From contig NZ_CP102486.1 of the NCBI RefSeq assembly GCF_026261605.1, forward strand, positions 186,001-250,000: DNA of 64,000 nucleotides, written 5' to 3'. How positions within the stretch are numbered: the first letter of the stretch is position 1; each line of letters begins with the position of its first letter. Shown piece by piece: positions 20,801 to 27,873 of the stretch. Below the pieces are notes generated by a model, which searched no databases, was not told where the DNA came from, and saw only the letters and a program-made list of their open reading frames with translations. Position numbers and translations under genes: made by a program. Source of the stretch: Dechloromonas sp. A34 (GTDB taxonomy: Bacteria > Pseudomonadota > Gammaproteobacteria > Burkholderiales > Rhodocyclaceae).

Positions 20801-21134
20801 CGAGCAGGCCGCCCGGAGCAAATAGCCCGGGGAAGCTCAGGGCGTGGGCGACGGTCATCAAGGCCGTGAACAGGTAGCCCGCCGCCAGGACCAGCAAGGC
20901 TTTCGAACGCAGCATGGCGAACTGGCCGAAGAGCAGGACCGCAGTGACCAGATCGTTGATGATCAGCACCGCTTCGTAAATCGGAATGAAGGCCCAGACC
21001 GGCGTCAGCGGCAGCTTGGCGAACGGGGCGATGACAACGAAACTGGCGACGGAAAGCAGAACGACGAACAGGGCCAGCTGCCGCTGCCCGCGGTCGGCCG
21101 CCAGTGTCGGCAGGAAAACCGAATCATCAGGCAT
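17835..21134 (-). CDS. MASE4-PAS hybrid sensor histidine kinase with receiver and Hpt domains
   Basis: A 1,099-residue membrane kinase. The first ~270 residues hold about eight hydrophobic segments resembling MASE4 (PVWAFIPIYEAVLIINDL, then LFTALMTVAHALSFPGLF). A coiled region and PAS domain follow, then HisKA with MSHEIRTPMNG, a HATPase domain, a poorly conserved first receiver-like stretch lacking a clear DD/D/K set, a full second receiver (VAEDDEINQ, LLTDLHMPEMDG, MTKP) and a C-terminal Hpt with AHRLKASSRSVG. This architecture supports a phosphorelay to the EAL regulator next door. I prefer the ATG at 21134; an in-frame TTG at 21149 is possible. Ribosome sites are weak for both. Confidence 0.9.
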   Translation of the reverse strand: MPDDSVFLPTLAADRGQRQLALFVVLLSVASFVVIAPFAKLPLTPVWAFIPIYEAVLIINDLVTAVLLFGQFAMLRSKALLVLAAGYLFTALMTVAHALSFPGLFAPGGLLGAGAQSTAWLYMAWHGGFPLFVIAYAWYKDAPQRTMPGPLAAAPAIISSLAVVAALVLGLTALATAGHDLLPPIMQGNRYTPAMIVVVSGVWLLSLLALLVLWRKRPHSLLDLWLMVVMCAWLFDIALSAVLNQGRFDLGFYAGRIFGLLAATFVLVKLLLKNGVLYARLAELHGAEYRKNIDLERLHEQLKARERDHVAALEALHNKEEEIRAIVENLSDCVITIDRQGILRNANPALERIMGYAVDEAVGRNVSLLMPEPHNSQHVGYLERYLRTGEAHVIGTPREVVGRHKDGRPVPLELSVSEYTVRGEHYFIGTLRDISERKRFIAELTRARADAEQANGAKSAFLATMSHEIRTPMNGVVGIVELLTHSRLSEHQADLLQTISESAATLLGLIDDILDFSKIEAGRLEVEQAPVSIANLVEGLANSLITVALRRGVDLLLFISPDIPERVLADDVRLRQILYNLIGNAIKFSAGRPGYRGRVAIRAEVAATAPLRLRFSISDNGIGIAPEAIEHLFTPFTQAEVSTTRRFGGTGLGLAICQRLVTLMQGEIVVSSTPGSGSTFTVTLPFALADQQPLRSLLRLDGVHCVVIAGHDLAPQDLSAHLTHAGAQVVVAGDLEQAACHAAALDSPVIIYDAGHDGSPLDALRLAFATQPGVRYLILTRGQGRRARLEAPDAVSLDGDGMRRQSLLRAVAIAAGQASPEVVQDDIDDFRDEEVVAPSIAEARAAGRLILVAEDDEINQKVILRQLALLGYAAEIAGTGSEALRLWREGNYALLLTDLHMPEMDGYTLAATIRREEAGARRMPILALTANALRGEANRARAAGMDEYMTKPVQLGQLENALDKWLPGMAARPELPAPAVAKPAAGKRLVDVSVLTALVGDDKANLRRLLGIYLTSIRSACEELLPALATNDARGIGGIAHRLKASSRSVGALELGDLCAELENACRAGDQAAITAGSENFMAALAAVDTCVADLIEAT

Positions 21135-21385
21135 CAATTCGTGAACCAATTTGCCCCCAATCTGCAGTATTGGCCGAACCTCGCCGGCGATGCTTGTCGG
21201 ACAGGTGGGGTTTAGGGAAGTTGCCGGAAGATTCTAACAACATATGACGAGAGCCGGGGTAATCAAGTGCAATGGCATAACTTAGGGCGTGTTGTTATAC
21301 CGGATGACTAGCCCGCGGCGCGGGCCAGCCGAACTTGCAGCTGGCGGAACCGGTCCAACCGGGTGTAAGTAATGAGGGCTGCGCG

Positions 21386-21808
21386 ATGTCATGCGTTCTG
21401 CTGCTTCCATCCGAGGTACGTTCCGAACTGGTCGCCCAGGCCGATGTCGGCTATCCCGACGAGACCTGCGGCCTGCTGCTCGGTCTCAATGAGGCCGCAG
21501 GGTGCCGTGTCGTGCTCCAGCACACGGCGCGCAACGTCAATGTGGAGCGGGCCGGCGACCGTTTCGAACTCGACCCCCGCGACTACCTGGCGGCCGAGCA
21601 GGCGGCGGCGGCCATGGGCATCATGGTGGTTGGGGTCTGGCACAGCCACCCCGATCACCCGGCCAGGCCCAGCGAAACCGACCGGGCGCTGGCCTGGCCG
21701 GGCTGGTCGTACCTGATCATGTCGGTGACGCCTGGCGGTGTGGTCGATCTGCGCTCCTGGCGGCTCGCCGGGCACGATTTTTACGAAGAGGAGGTTCGCC
21801 ATGGTTGA
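21386..21808 (+). CDS. JAMM/Mec-like metalloprotease
   Basis: A 140-residue zinc protease of the JAB1/MPN/Mov34 family. The full metal and catalytic set is present: Glu26 (PDETCGLLLG) and HSHPDHPARPSETD, which fits H-x-H-x7-S-x2-D. In mycobacteria the relative Mec removes cysteine from the carboxy end of the ubiquitin-fold carrier CysO. Here it precedes and overlaps by eight bases a gene whose N-terminus is CysO-like, with cysM downstream. Besides releasing cysteine it could cut the carrier out of the fusion after its internal Gly-Gly; that is inference. Confidence 0.92.
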   Translation: MSCVLLLPSEVRSELVAQADVGYPDETCGLLLGLNEAAGCRVVLQHTARNVNVERAGDRFELDPRDYLAAEQAAAAMGIMVVGVWHSHPDHPARPSETDRALAWPGWSYLIMSVTPGGVVDLRSWRLAGHDFYEEEVRHG

Positions 21809-23261
21809 ACATCTCAGCGACTTGGTCACCATCCGCATTCCCACCCCGTTGCGCGGCTATACCGACGGTGCCGACCAGGTTGCGGTGGAAGGGGCAACCG
21901 TCGGCGATGCCCTGGTCGCCCTCGGCGAAGCCCACCCTGGCATCCTCGAACGGGTCATGGCGGCAGATGGCAGCCTGCGCCAGTTCGTGAACATTTACGT
22001 CGGCCCCGACGACATCCGGGCTCTGAACGGGTTATTGACGCCGGTCACCCCTGGTGCCGTGCTCGCTATCGTTCCCGCGGTGGCCGGCGGGGCGGGTGGC
22101 AAGGAGCGCAGGCTGGCCGAATTGCGGGCCCGCATTCCCGAAGTGACGCCGGCCGAGGCCCTGGAGCTCCTGGCCAATGGGGCCGTCCTGATCGATGTCC
22201 GCGAGCCGGACGAGGTCGCCCAGGGCAGTCCGCCGGGTGCCCTGCGCATCAACCGTGGTTTCCTCGAACTGCGCGTCGAGTCGGCGCTGCCCGACTACGA
22301 CCAGCCGCTGATCACCCTGTGCGGCGGCGGCGTGCGTTCGCTGTTCGCCGCCGAGGCCCTGCTCGATCTCGGCTACCGCCAGGTCGTCTCGGTGGTCGGC
22401 GGCTATGCCCGCTGGAAGGCAGAGGGGCTGCCCGGCGAGCTGCCGCAGACGCTGAGCCGCGACGACCGGGAGCGCTACAGTCGGCATCTGGCCATGCCCG
22501 AGGTCGGCGAAGCAGGGCAGACCAGATTGCTCGAGAGCAAGGTGCTGCTGGTCGGCGCCGGCGGTCTCGGCTGCCCGGTTGCGCTCTACCTGGCGGCAGC
22601 CGGCGTCGGCACCCTCGGCATCATCGACGACGACCGCGTCGAACACAGCAACCTGCAGCGCCAGGTGCTCCACACCCATGGCCGGATCGGGCAGCTCAAG
22701 GTCGATTCGGCGCGCGCCAGCCTGCTCGCGCTTAACCCGGGAATCCGCATCGAGACCTACGCGGAGCGCCTGACCAGCGCCAATGTCGAGCATATTTTCG
22801 CCGACTACGATCTGGTGGTGGATGGCTCCGACAATTTCCCGACCCGCTATCTGGTCAACGATGCCTGCGTCAAGCTGGAGATCCCCAATATCCACGGCTC
22901 GGTGTACCGCTTCGAGGGGCAGGTCACGGTCTTCTGGCCGGGCTATGCCGAGCGCCGCGGTCCCTGCTACCGCTGCCTCTACCCCGAACCGCCTCCGCCC
23001 GAACTCGCCCCATCCTGCGCCGAAGCCGGCGTGCTCGGCGTCCTGCCTGGTATCGTTGGGCTGCTCGAAGCGATCGAAGCCCTCAAGATCCTGCTCGGCC
23101 TGGGCGACCCTCTGGTCGGCCGCCTGTTGTGCTACGACGCCCTGCCCGGCCGCTTCACCGAATACGCCCTGCACCCCGACCCGCTCTGCCGCTACTGCGG
23201 CGACTACGGGGCCTTTCCCGGCTATGTCGATTACGCGGCGTTTTGTCAGGCGGCAGCATGA
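21801..23261 (+). CDS. CysO-like ubiquitin-fold carrier - rhodanese - E1/MoeB fusion
   Basis: A 486-residue three-domain protein. Residues 1-97 match a MoaD/CysO sulfur carrier (TIRIPTPLRG ... RQFVNIYVGPDDIRALNG) and end in VPAVAGG, the exact tail style of CysO, followed by AGGK instead of a stop. Residues ~113-215 are a rhodanese domain with active Cys174 (LITLCGGGVRS). Residues ~225-486 are an E1/MoeB domain with GAGGLGCP, the DDDRVEHSNLQRQ motif, PSCAEAGVLGVLPG and two CxxC zinc pairs (CYRC, CRYC). Known MoeZ has only E1 plus rhodanese. The gene thus joins carrier, adenylating enzyme and sulfur donor in one chain. GAGGAGG precedes the ATG; it ends in ATGA overlap with the next mini-ORF. 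Confidence 0.93.
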   Translation: MVEHLSDLVTIRIPTPLRGYTDGADQVAVEGATVGDALVALGEAHPGILERVMAADGSLRQFVNIYVGPDDIRALNGLLTPVTPGAVLAIVPAVAGGAGGKERRLAELRARIPEVTPAEALELLANGAVLIDVREPDEVAQGSPPGALRINRGFLELRVESALPDYDQPLITLCGGGVRSLFAAEALLDLGYRQVVSVVGGYARWKAEGLPGELPQTLSRDDRERYSRHLAMPEVGEAGQTRLLESKVLLVGAGGLGCPVALYLAAAGVGTLGIIDDDRVEHSNLQRQVLHTHGRIGQLKVDSARASLLALNPGIRIETYAERLTSANVEHIFADYDLVVDGSDNFPTRYLVNDACVKLEIPNIHGSVYRFEGQVTVFWPGYAERRGPCYRCLYPEPPPPELAPSCAEAGVLGVLPGIVGLLEAIEALKILLGLGDPLVGRLLCYDALPGRFTEYALHPDPLCRYCGDYGAFPGYVDYAAFCQAAA

Positions 23262-23416
23262 GCAGGAAGCAGGGGCCCCGCGCGAGCGGGGATGCGCCCG
23301 TCCGCGAATGCTGCCCACCGCCGACCGACAGCGGCCACGAGCCTTATGAGCGCCAAGGAGGCGGTGCGATGAGCGGGGGGGCTGACTCACACGCCAGCGA
23401 GAATGCCCTAGCATGA
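23258..23416 (+). CDS. 52-residue mini-ORF coupled at both ends
   Basis: A small reading frame that overlaps the E1-fusion stop (ATGA at 23258-23261) and the cysM start (ATGA at 23413-23416). The peptide is rich in Gly, Pro and Ser, with a Cys-Cys pair followed by three prolines and a GGG stretch. I recognise no family. The double overlap suggests it is translated, at least to carry ribosomes to cysM, which has no clear ribosome site other than GAGAATG-type sequence inside this ORF. Its product may have no function; chance cannot be excluded. Confidence 0.45.
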   Translation: MSRKQGPRASGDAPVRECCPPPTDSGHEPYERQGGGAMSGGADSHASENALA

Positions 23417-24324
23417 GTGCCGCCGCCCTGCTCGCCGCCGTCGGCCATACCCCGCTGGTAGAAATCCCGTTCGCTGGCGAGGTCGCGCCCGGCGTGCGCC
23501 TCTTCGCCAAGCTGGAGAGCGTCAACCCCGGCGGTTCGATCAAGGATCGGCCGGTCGCCCGGATGCTGCTCAGCGCCCGGGGCAGCGGCTGTTTTGCCGG
23601 CCAGCGCCGGCTGCTCGACTCTTCCTCGGGCAATGCCGGCATTTCCTACGCGATGTTCGGCGCCGCCCTCGGCATCCCGGTGACCCTGGTCGTGCCGGGC
23701 AATGCCAGCGCCGAGCGGCTGGCGCGGATTCAAGCCCATGGGGCCGAATTGGTGCTGACTGATCCGCTCGAGGGCTACGACCATGCCCTGCGCACCGCCC
23801 ACCGGCTGGCCGAAGAGCAGCCGGAACGCTACTGGCTGTGCGACCAGTACGCCAATGAGGAGAACTGGCGGGCGCATTACGAGGGAACCGGCGAGGAGAT
23901 TCTCGCCCAGCTGGCCGAGCGCGGCCTTGGACCGCCCGATGCGCTGGTTGTCGGGGTCGGCACCGGCGGCACCTTGACCGGCATCGGGCGCCGCCTGCGG
24001 CGCGACAAACCGGATGTGCTGATCGCGGCGGCGATCCCCGAAACCTTTCCCGGCATCGAGGGCCTGAAACCGCTTGGTCATCCCGGGGATATCGTGCCGC
24101 CGCTGCTCGACCAGCAATTGATCGACCGGCGCTATCCGGTCAGCCTCGAGCAGGCGGCGGCGATGTGCCGGCGCCTGGCCGAACTCGGCCTCTATGTCGG
24201 GCCGTCGTCCGGCGCCTATGTCGATGTTGCCTTGCGGCTGGCGGCCGAGGGTGACCGCCGGACGCTGGTTACCGTGCTCAGCGACACCGGGGAACGCTAT
24301 GTTTCAACCGGGCTCTGGCAGTGA
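23413..24324 (+). CDS. cysM: cysteine synthase CysM (O-acetyl/phosphoserine sulfhydrylase type)
   Basis: PLP enzyme of 303 residues that forms cysteine from an activated serine. PLP lysine is Lys44 in NPGGSIKDRP; SSSGNAGISYAMFGAALG binds substrate; GTGGTLTGIGR binds phosphate. In the mycobacterial system CysM uses CysO thiocarboxylate as sulfur donor and Mec then frees cysteine. The gene order JAMM - carrier fusion - cysM is equivalent, so the same chemistry is likely. Whether the acceptor is O-phosphoserine or O-acetylserine cannot be read from the sequence by eye. Confidence 0.93.
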   Translation: MSAAALLAAVGHTPLVEIPFAGEVAPGVRLFAKLESVNPGGSIKDRPVARMLLSARGSGCFAGQRRLLDSSSGNAGISYAMFGAALGIPVTLVVPGNASAERLARIQAHGAELVLTDPLEGYDHALRTAHRLAEEQPERYWLCDQYANEENWRAHYEGTGEEILAQLAERGLGPPDALVVGVGTGGTLTGIGRRLRRDKPDVLIAAAIPETFPGIEGLKPLGHPGDIVPPLLDQQLIDRRYPVSLEQAAAMCRRLAELGLYVGPSSGAYVDVALRLAAEGDRRTLVTVLSDTGERYVSTGLWQ

Positions 24325-24425
24325 GGCTCGGGACCGGCATCGCCAGCGGAAAATCCCCCGGCGCTTGGGTAAGCGGCGGGGGCGGAGGAGTGCATCAAGG
24401 CCGGGCAAGGCCCGGCGGAGATGCG

Positions 24426-24701
24426 TCAATAAGCTTTTTTGGGTTCGCTTGATGAAGTCGCCGGCGCGGCGCTGTCGTCCAGGACTTTCGGCGGTGACAT
24501 GGCGGGCGACGAGCTGTCGGGTGTGCTTGGCGCGCCGGCAGCCGGGGCCGATTTTTCCAGCATCCGGTCTTCGGCAGATGGCGTGTTCGCCTGCCTTTCA
24601 GCGCTCGGGTTGGCCGCGGTCGGCGACTGTTCGGCCCGGTCGCAGCCGAGCACAAGCAGCGGCAGGACGAGGCTGGCAGCGAGTAGGGATTTATTGCGCA
24701 T
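24426..24701 (-). CDS. small Pro/Ser/Ala-rich lipoprotein
   Basis: A 91-residue protein with a signal peptide and lipobox LVLGC (Cys20), then a low-complexity tail rich in Pro, Ser, Ala and charged residues with no domain. It is expected to be lipid-anchored in the envelope. Start chosen at 24701, behind GAGGAG; an upstream in-frame ATG at 24767 would put 22 residues before the signal peptide. It follows the mlaC-like gene on the same strand after 76 bases. Function unknown. Confidence 0.7.
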   Translation of the reverse strand: MRNKSLLAASLVLPLLVLGCDRAEQSPTAANPSAERQANTPSAEDRMLEKSAPAAGAPSTPDSSSPAMSPPKVLDDSAAPATSSSEPKKAY

Positions 24702-24777
24702 GATGGAGACTCCTCTGTGGGGTTGGTGATTCGAAGCCCGGGCGCTGACGTGCTGCCCGGGCTCCACCGTCGTCGCC

Positions 24778-25404
24778 TCAGGCCGGTGACTTGGCCGTTT
24801 CAGGACGGCGATTCTTTTCCTGCAGGGCTTTCAGGAGGCCGGCAACGCCACCCTTGTCGACTTCGCTGGCAAAGCTGCCGCGATAGTTGGTGACCAGGCT
24901 GACGTTGGCGATCGCAACGTCGAAAACCTTCCAGCCGCCGTCAGTCCGGGTCAGGCTGTAGTTCAGCGAAATCGGCTGGCCGCCCGGCTGGTTGATCTGG
25001 CTGCGGACGGTGACCTCGTCGCCGCCGGCCGGCCGGGCCGGGAGCTTGAAACTCACCGTTTGGTCGCGGTAGGCGGTCAGCGAGTTGGCGTAGGTGCGGA
25101 CCAGCAGGGTGCGGAATTCGCTGGTCAGCGCCTTGCGCTGGCTGGCGTCCGCCTGTTGCCAGGCGCGGCCGACTGCGAGACTGGTCATCCGGTCGAAGTC
25201 GAAATGGGGGGCGACCTTGTTCTCGATCAGGGTGATCGCCCGCTGGCGATTGCCCGACTGAATGTCCTTGTCTTCCCGCAGGATGGTCAATACGTCGGTC
25301 GTGACGTTCTTGACCAGGTCGTCGGCGCTGCCGGTTTCGGCCTGGGTCAGGCCCGGGGCCAGCCAGAAGACCGGCAACAGCCAGAACAGATGTTTGCGCA
25401 GCAT
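24778..25404 (-). CDS. MlaC-like periplasmic phospholipid-binding protein
   Basis: A 208-residue secreted protein of the MlaC/Ttg2D family, which shuttles phospholipids between the membranes. It has a signal peptide ending near TQAETG, then the family segments FDFDRMTSLAVGRAW, FRTLLVRTYANSL and WKVFDVAIANVSLVTNYRGSF. No mlaDEFB genes are nearby, so it is an orphan member. AAGGAGG precedes the ATG. It may act with a Mla complex encoded elsewhere. Confidence 0.88.
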   Translation of the reverse strand: MLRKHLFWLLPVFWLAPGLTQAETGSADDLVKNVTTDVLTILREDKDIQSGNRQRAITLIENKVAPHFDFDRMTSLAVGRAWQQADASQRKALTSEFRTLLVRTYANSLTAYRDQTVSFKLPARPAGGDEVTVRSQINQPGGQPISLNYSLTRTDGGWKVFDVAIANVSLVTNYRGSFASEVDKGGVAGLLKALQEKNRRPETAKSPA

Positions 25405-25664
25405 GGTGTCCTCCTTGCAATCGATCAGCCGCCGGATGCGGGAAAAAATATCCCGCTGCCGCAGCGATGGCTTGTCCGGCGGCTTGATTTCATCCTAGAT
25501 TCGCCCCGGCCAAAAACAGTCGGCGGCCGCTGATTGGCATGTAGGACGGTTCCGACAGCCGCCCAAGCCGACGACCGCGGGCTTTCAGACTGCTCGGTGC
25601 GCTCGTCTGAACTCTGACCGACAATCGCGGGTCAGATGCTTATGCCATTAAAAAGGGATTGCCT

Positions 25665-26300
25665 ATGCTCCAGGTTGCCATCGTCGATGACCATGAGATC
25701 GTCAGGGCTGGATTGCGCGAGATGCTCTCGGAAGAAATCGGCATCGGCATCGCCTTCGAGGCCGGCTCCGGCGAGGAGGCGCTCGCCAGCCTGCACGAAA
25801 CCGCTTGCGACGTCCTGCTCCTCGATCTTGCCCTGCCCGGGCAAAGCGGAGTCGATCTGCTGCGCACCCTGCGCCAGCGTCATGGCGACGTGCGGGTGCT
25901 GGTCTTGAGCGGTTATCCCGAAGAACGTTACGCCATGGCGATGATCCGCAACGGTGCTGACGGCTATCTGTGCAAGGAATGCGGCCGGGACGAACTGCTG
26001 CAGGCCGTGCGCACGGTTGCCCAGGGCCGCCGTTACCTGTCCTCGCGGATGGCGGAGTTGCTCGCCGACGAGGTGCTCGGCGGTGGCGCCCCGGCTCCTC
26101 ATCAGCAGCTTTCCGAGCGCGAGTTGCAGGTTTTCCTGCGCCTCGCCCAGGGCCAGTCGGTCTCGGTGATCGGTGGGGCGCTCAACCTCAGCGTCAAGAC
26201 GGTCAGCACCTATCGCTCCCGGCTGCTCGACAAGTTGGGGGTGGCGAGCAATGCCGAACTGGCCACCTACGCCGTGCGCAACGGGCTGCTGGCGGACTGA
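25665..26300 (+). CDS. NarL/LuxR-family response regulator
   Basis: A 211-residue DNA-binding response regulator. The receiver has DDHE at the N-terminus, the phospho-acceptor in LLLDLALPGQSG and Lys in CKECGRDE. The C-terminal LuxR helix-turn-helix reads LSERELQVFLRLAQGQSVSVIGGALNLS, then VKTVSTYRSRLLDKLGV. The ATG at 25665 follows AGGGA; a TTG two codons upstream is also in frame. A NarX-type kinase at 27874 may be its partner, since both belong to the same two-component subclass. Confidence 0.92.
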   Translation: MLQVAIVDDHEIVRAGLREMLSEEIGIGIAFEAGSGEEALASLHETACDVLLLDLALPGQSGVDLLRTLRQRHGDVRVLVLSGYPEERYAMAMIRNGADGYLCKECGRDELLQAVRTVAQGRRYLSSRMAELLADEVLGGGAPAPHQQLSERELQVFLRLAQGQSVSVIGGALNLSVKTVSTYRSRLLDKLGVASNAELATYAVRNGLLAD

Positions 26301-26311
26301 GCGAGAGAGCG

Positions 26312-26710
26312 ATGAGCCGTCCTGATCCGAACGCGCCGCTGACGATCGTTCTGATCGAGGATTCCCTGCTCCTGCGCGAGACTGTGGGCGCCGTCCTCGG
26401 GGAACTGGCCGGGGTCAGGGTGGTGGGGGCGGCGGCTGACGAGACAACGGCCATCGAGTTGCTGCAAAGCCAGCAGCCCGACCTTGCCATCGTCGACCTG
26501 GAGTTGCGGGCGGGCAGCGGCCTGGGCGTCCTCCGGATGCTTTACGGCAACCCCGATCGTTTCGGCCGGCCACGCGCCGTGGTCTTTTCGAATCATAACC
26601 AGAGCCAGTTGCGCGAGCGCTGTATCGCCCTCGGCGCCGAGCGCTTCTTCGACAAATCGACCCAGATGGACGAACTGCTCGCTTATGTGCGGTTGGCCTT
26701 GGCGCACTGA
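26312..26710 (+). CDS. stand-alone receiver domain protein
   Basis: A 132-residue single-domain response regulator (CheY-like): acidic pair in IVLIEDSLLLRE, phospho-acceptor Asp in LAIVDLELRAGSG and Lys in FFDKSTQMDE. It has no output domain, so it probably passes phosphate on or binds a target protein. It starts 11 bases after the LuxR-type regulator and is likely co-transcribed with it. Confidence 0.88.
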   Translation: MSRPDPNAPLTIVLIEDSLLLRETVGAVLGELAGVRVVGAAADETTAIELLQSQQPDLAIVDLELRAGSGLGVLRMLYGNPDRFGRPRAVVFSNHNQSQLRERCIALGAERFFDKSTQMDELLAYVRLALAH

Positions 26711-27008
26711 GGGCCGCAGGGGTCGAGCTGGCCGGATTTGTGAGAATTGTCCTACAGAAAAATCAGCGGCTTCCGACACCGGTGCTTAAGCGACGGTCAT
26801 ATACTGGAGCCAAATCTCTTGAGGCTTGCCCAGGGATAGGGTGGCAGTTCGCGCTCGGCAACACTCCACCATAAGAGGCGAGGTCCGCCTCGCCGCCCCT
26901 TGATTCTCGGAACCCAGCATCCAGCGATGGCCGCACTCCGGCGGCCGGATGATGAAAACGAGGCTGAACGCCGTTCGTTTGGTGAGCAGCGCTCGAGGAG
27001 ATATTGCT

Positions 27009-27821
27009 ATGCCATGTGACAACGTCCAAGTAATGCGCCGGCGGCCCGCCGTGCGCTTGATGAAACCGCTGCCCGCATCGCCACTGCAGAATCACCTGCT
27101 GGCGTCACTGCCGCCGCTGGTTCTCGAACGACTGAAACCCGATCTCGAACTGATCTGGATCCCGCCCGGCAAGATCTTGCACGAGTCCGGAGACCATCTG
27201 CATCACGTCTATTTTCCGACAACCGCCATCGTTTCCCTGCACTACACCATGGAAAATGGCAGTTCGGCCGACCTGGCGGTGGTCGGCAACGACGGCATGG
27301 TCGGCATCGCCTTCTTCATGGGCGGCGGCAACATGCCGCATCGCGCGATGGCGCTGGGGGGCGGCCATCTCTATCAACTGCACTGCCAGTCTTTCAAAAA
27401 TGAATTCGATCGCTCCGGTGGACGGCGCGGCGGTGCGCTCAATGACCTGATGCTGCGCTACACGCAGGTTCTGCTGACCCAGATGGCGCAAACGGCGGTT
27501 TGCAACCGGCACCATACGGTCGTCCAGCAACTCTGTCGCCTGCTGCTGCTCAGCATCGACCACGCGCGTTCGCCAGAACTGAAGATGACCCATGCCTTGA
27601 TCGCCGACACGCTCGGCGTGCGCCGCGAGGGAGTCACGGAGGCAGCCGGAAAACTGCAAGCTGCCGGACTGATTCGTTATCGCCGCGGCCAGATCACCGT
27701 CCTCGACCGAGCCGGCCTCGAGGCGGGCACCTGTGAGTGCCACGAAGTGGTCAGGAATGAATACGATAGGCTGATTCCCGGCCGCCTCGCTGGGGCGCCA
27801 CGCTGCCTGAATGCGGCCTAA
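27009..27821 (+). CDS. Crp/Fnr-family transcriptional regulator
   Basis: A 270-residue regulator with an N-terminal cyclic-nucleotide-binding-like domain (WIPPGKILHESGDHLHHVYFP ... NDGMVGIAFFMGGG) and a C-terminal winged helix (LIADTLGVRREGVTEAAGKLQAAGLI). It lacks the N-terminal Cys cluster of Fnr, so it does not hold an Fe-S sensor of that type. The ATG at 27009 follows GAGGAG by eight bases; an in-frame ATG at 26949 is less well placed. About 300 bases upstream hold no gene. The effector is unknown. Confidence 0.88.
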   Translation: MPCDNVQVMRRRPAVRLMKPLPASPLQNHLLASLPPLVLERLKPDLELIWIPPGKILHESGDHLHHVYFPTTAIVSLHYTMENGSSADLAVVGNDGMVGIAFFMGGGNMPHRAMALGGGHLYQLHCQSFKNEFDRSGGRRGGALNDLMLRYTQVLLTQMAQTAVCNRHHTVVQQLCRLLLLSIDHARSPELKMTHALIADTLGVRREGVTEAAGKLQAAGLIRYRRGQITVLDRAGLEAGTCECHEVVRNEYDRLIPGRLAGAPRCLNAA

Positions 27822-27873
27822 CTGTGTAAATCCGCCAGCTCGTTCAGTGCGCTAATGCGTGCTTGCCGGTCGC

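Noticed and set aside
26877-26894. GGCGAGG / CCTCGCC hairpin before the Crp-like gene
   Set aside because: A seven-base stem without a T-run in GC-rich DNA; such stems are frequent by chance and it is not placed at a gene end.
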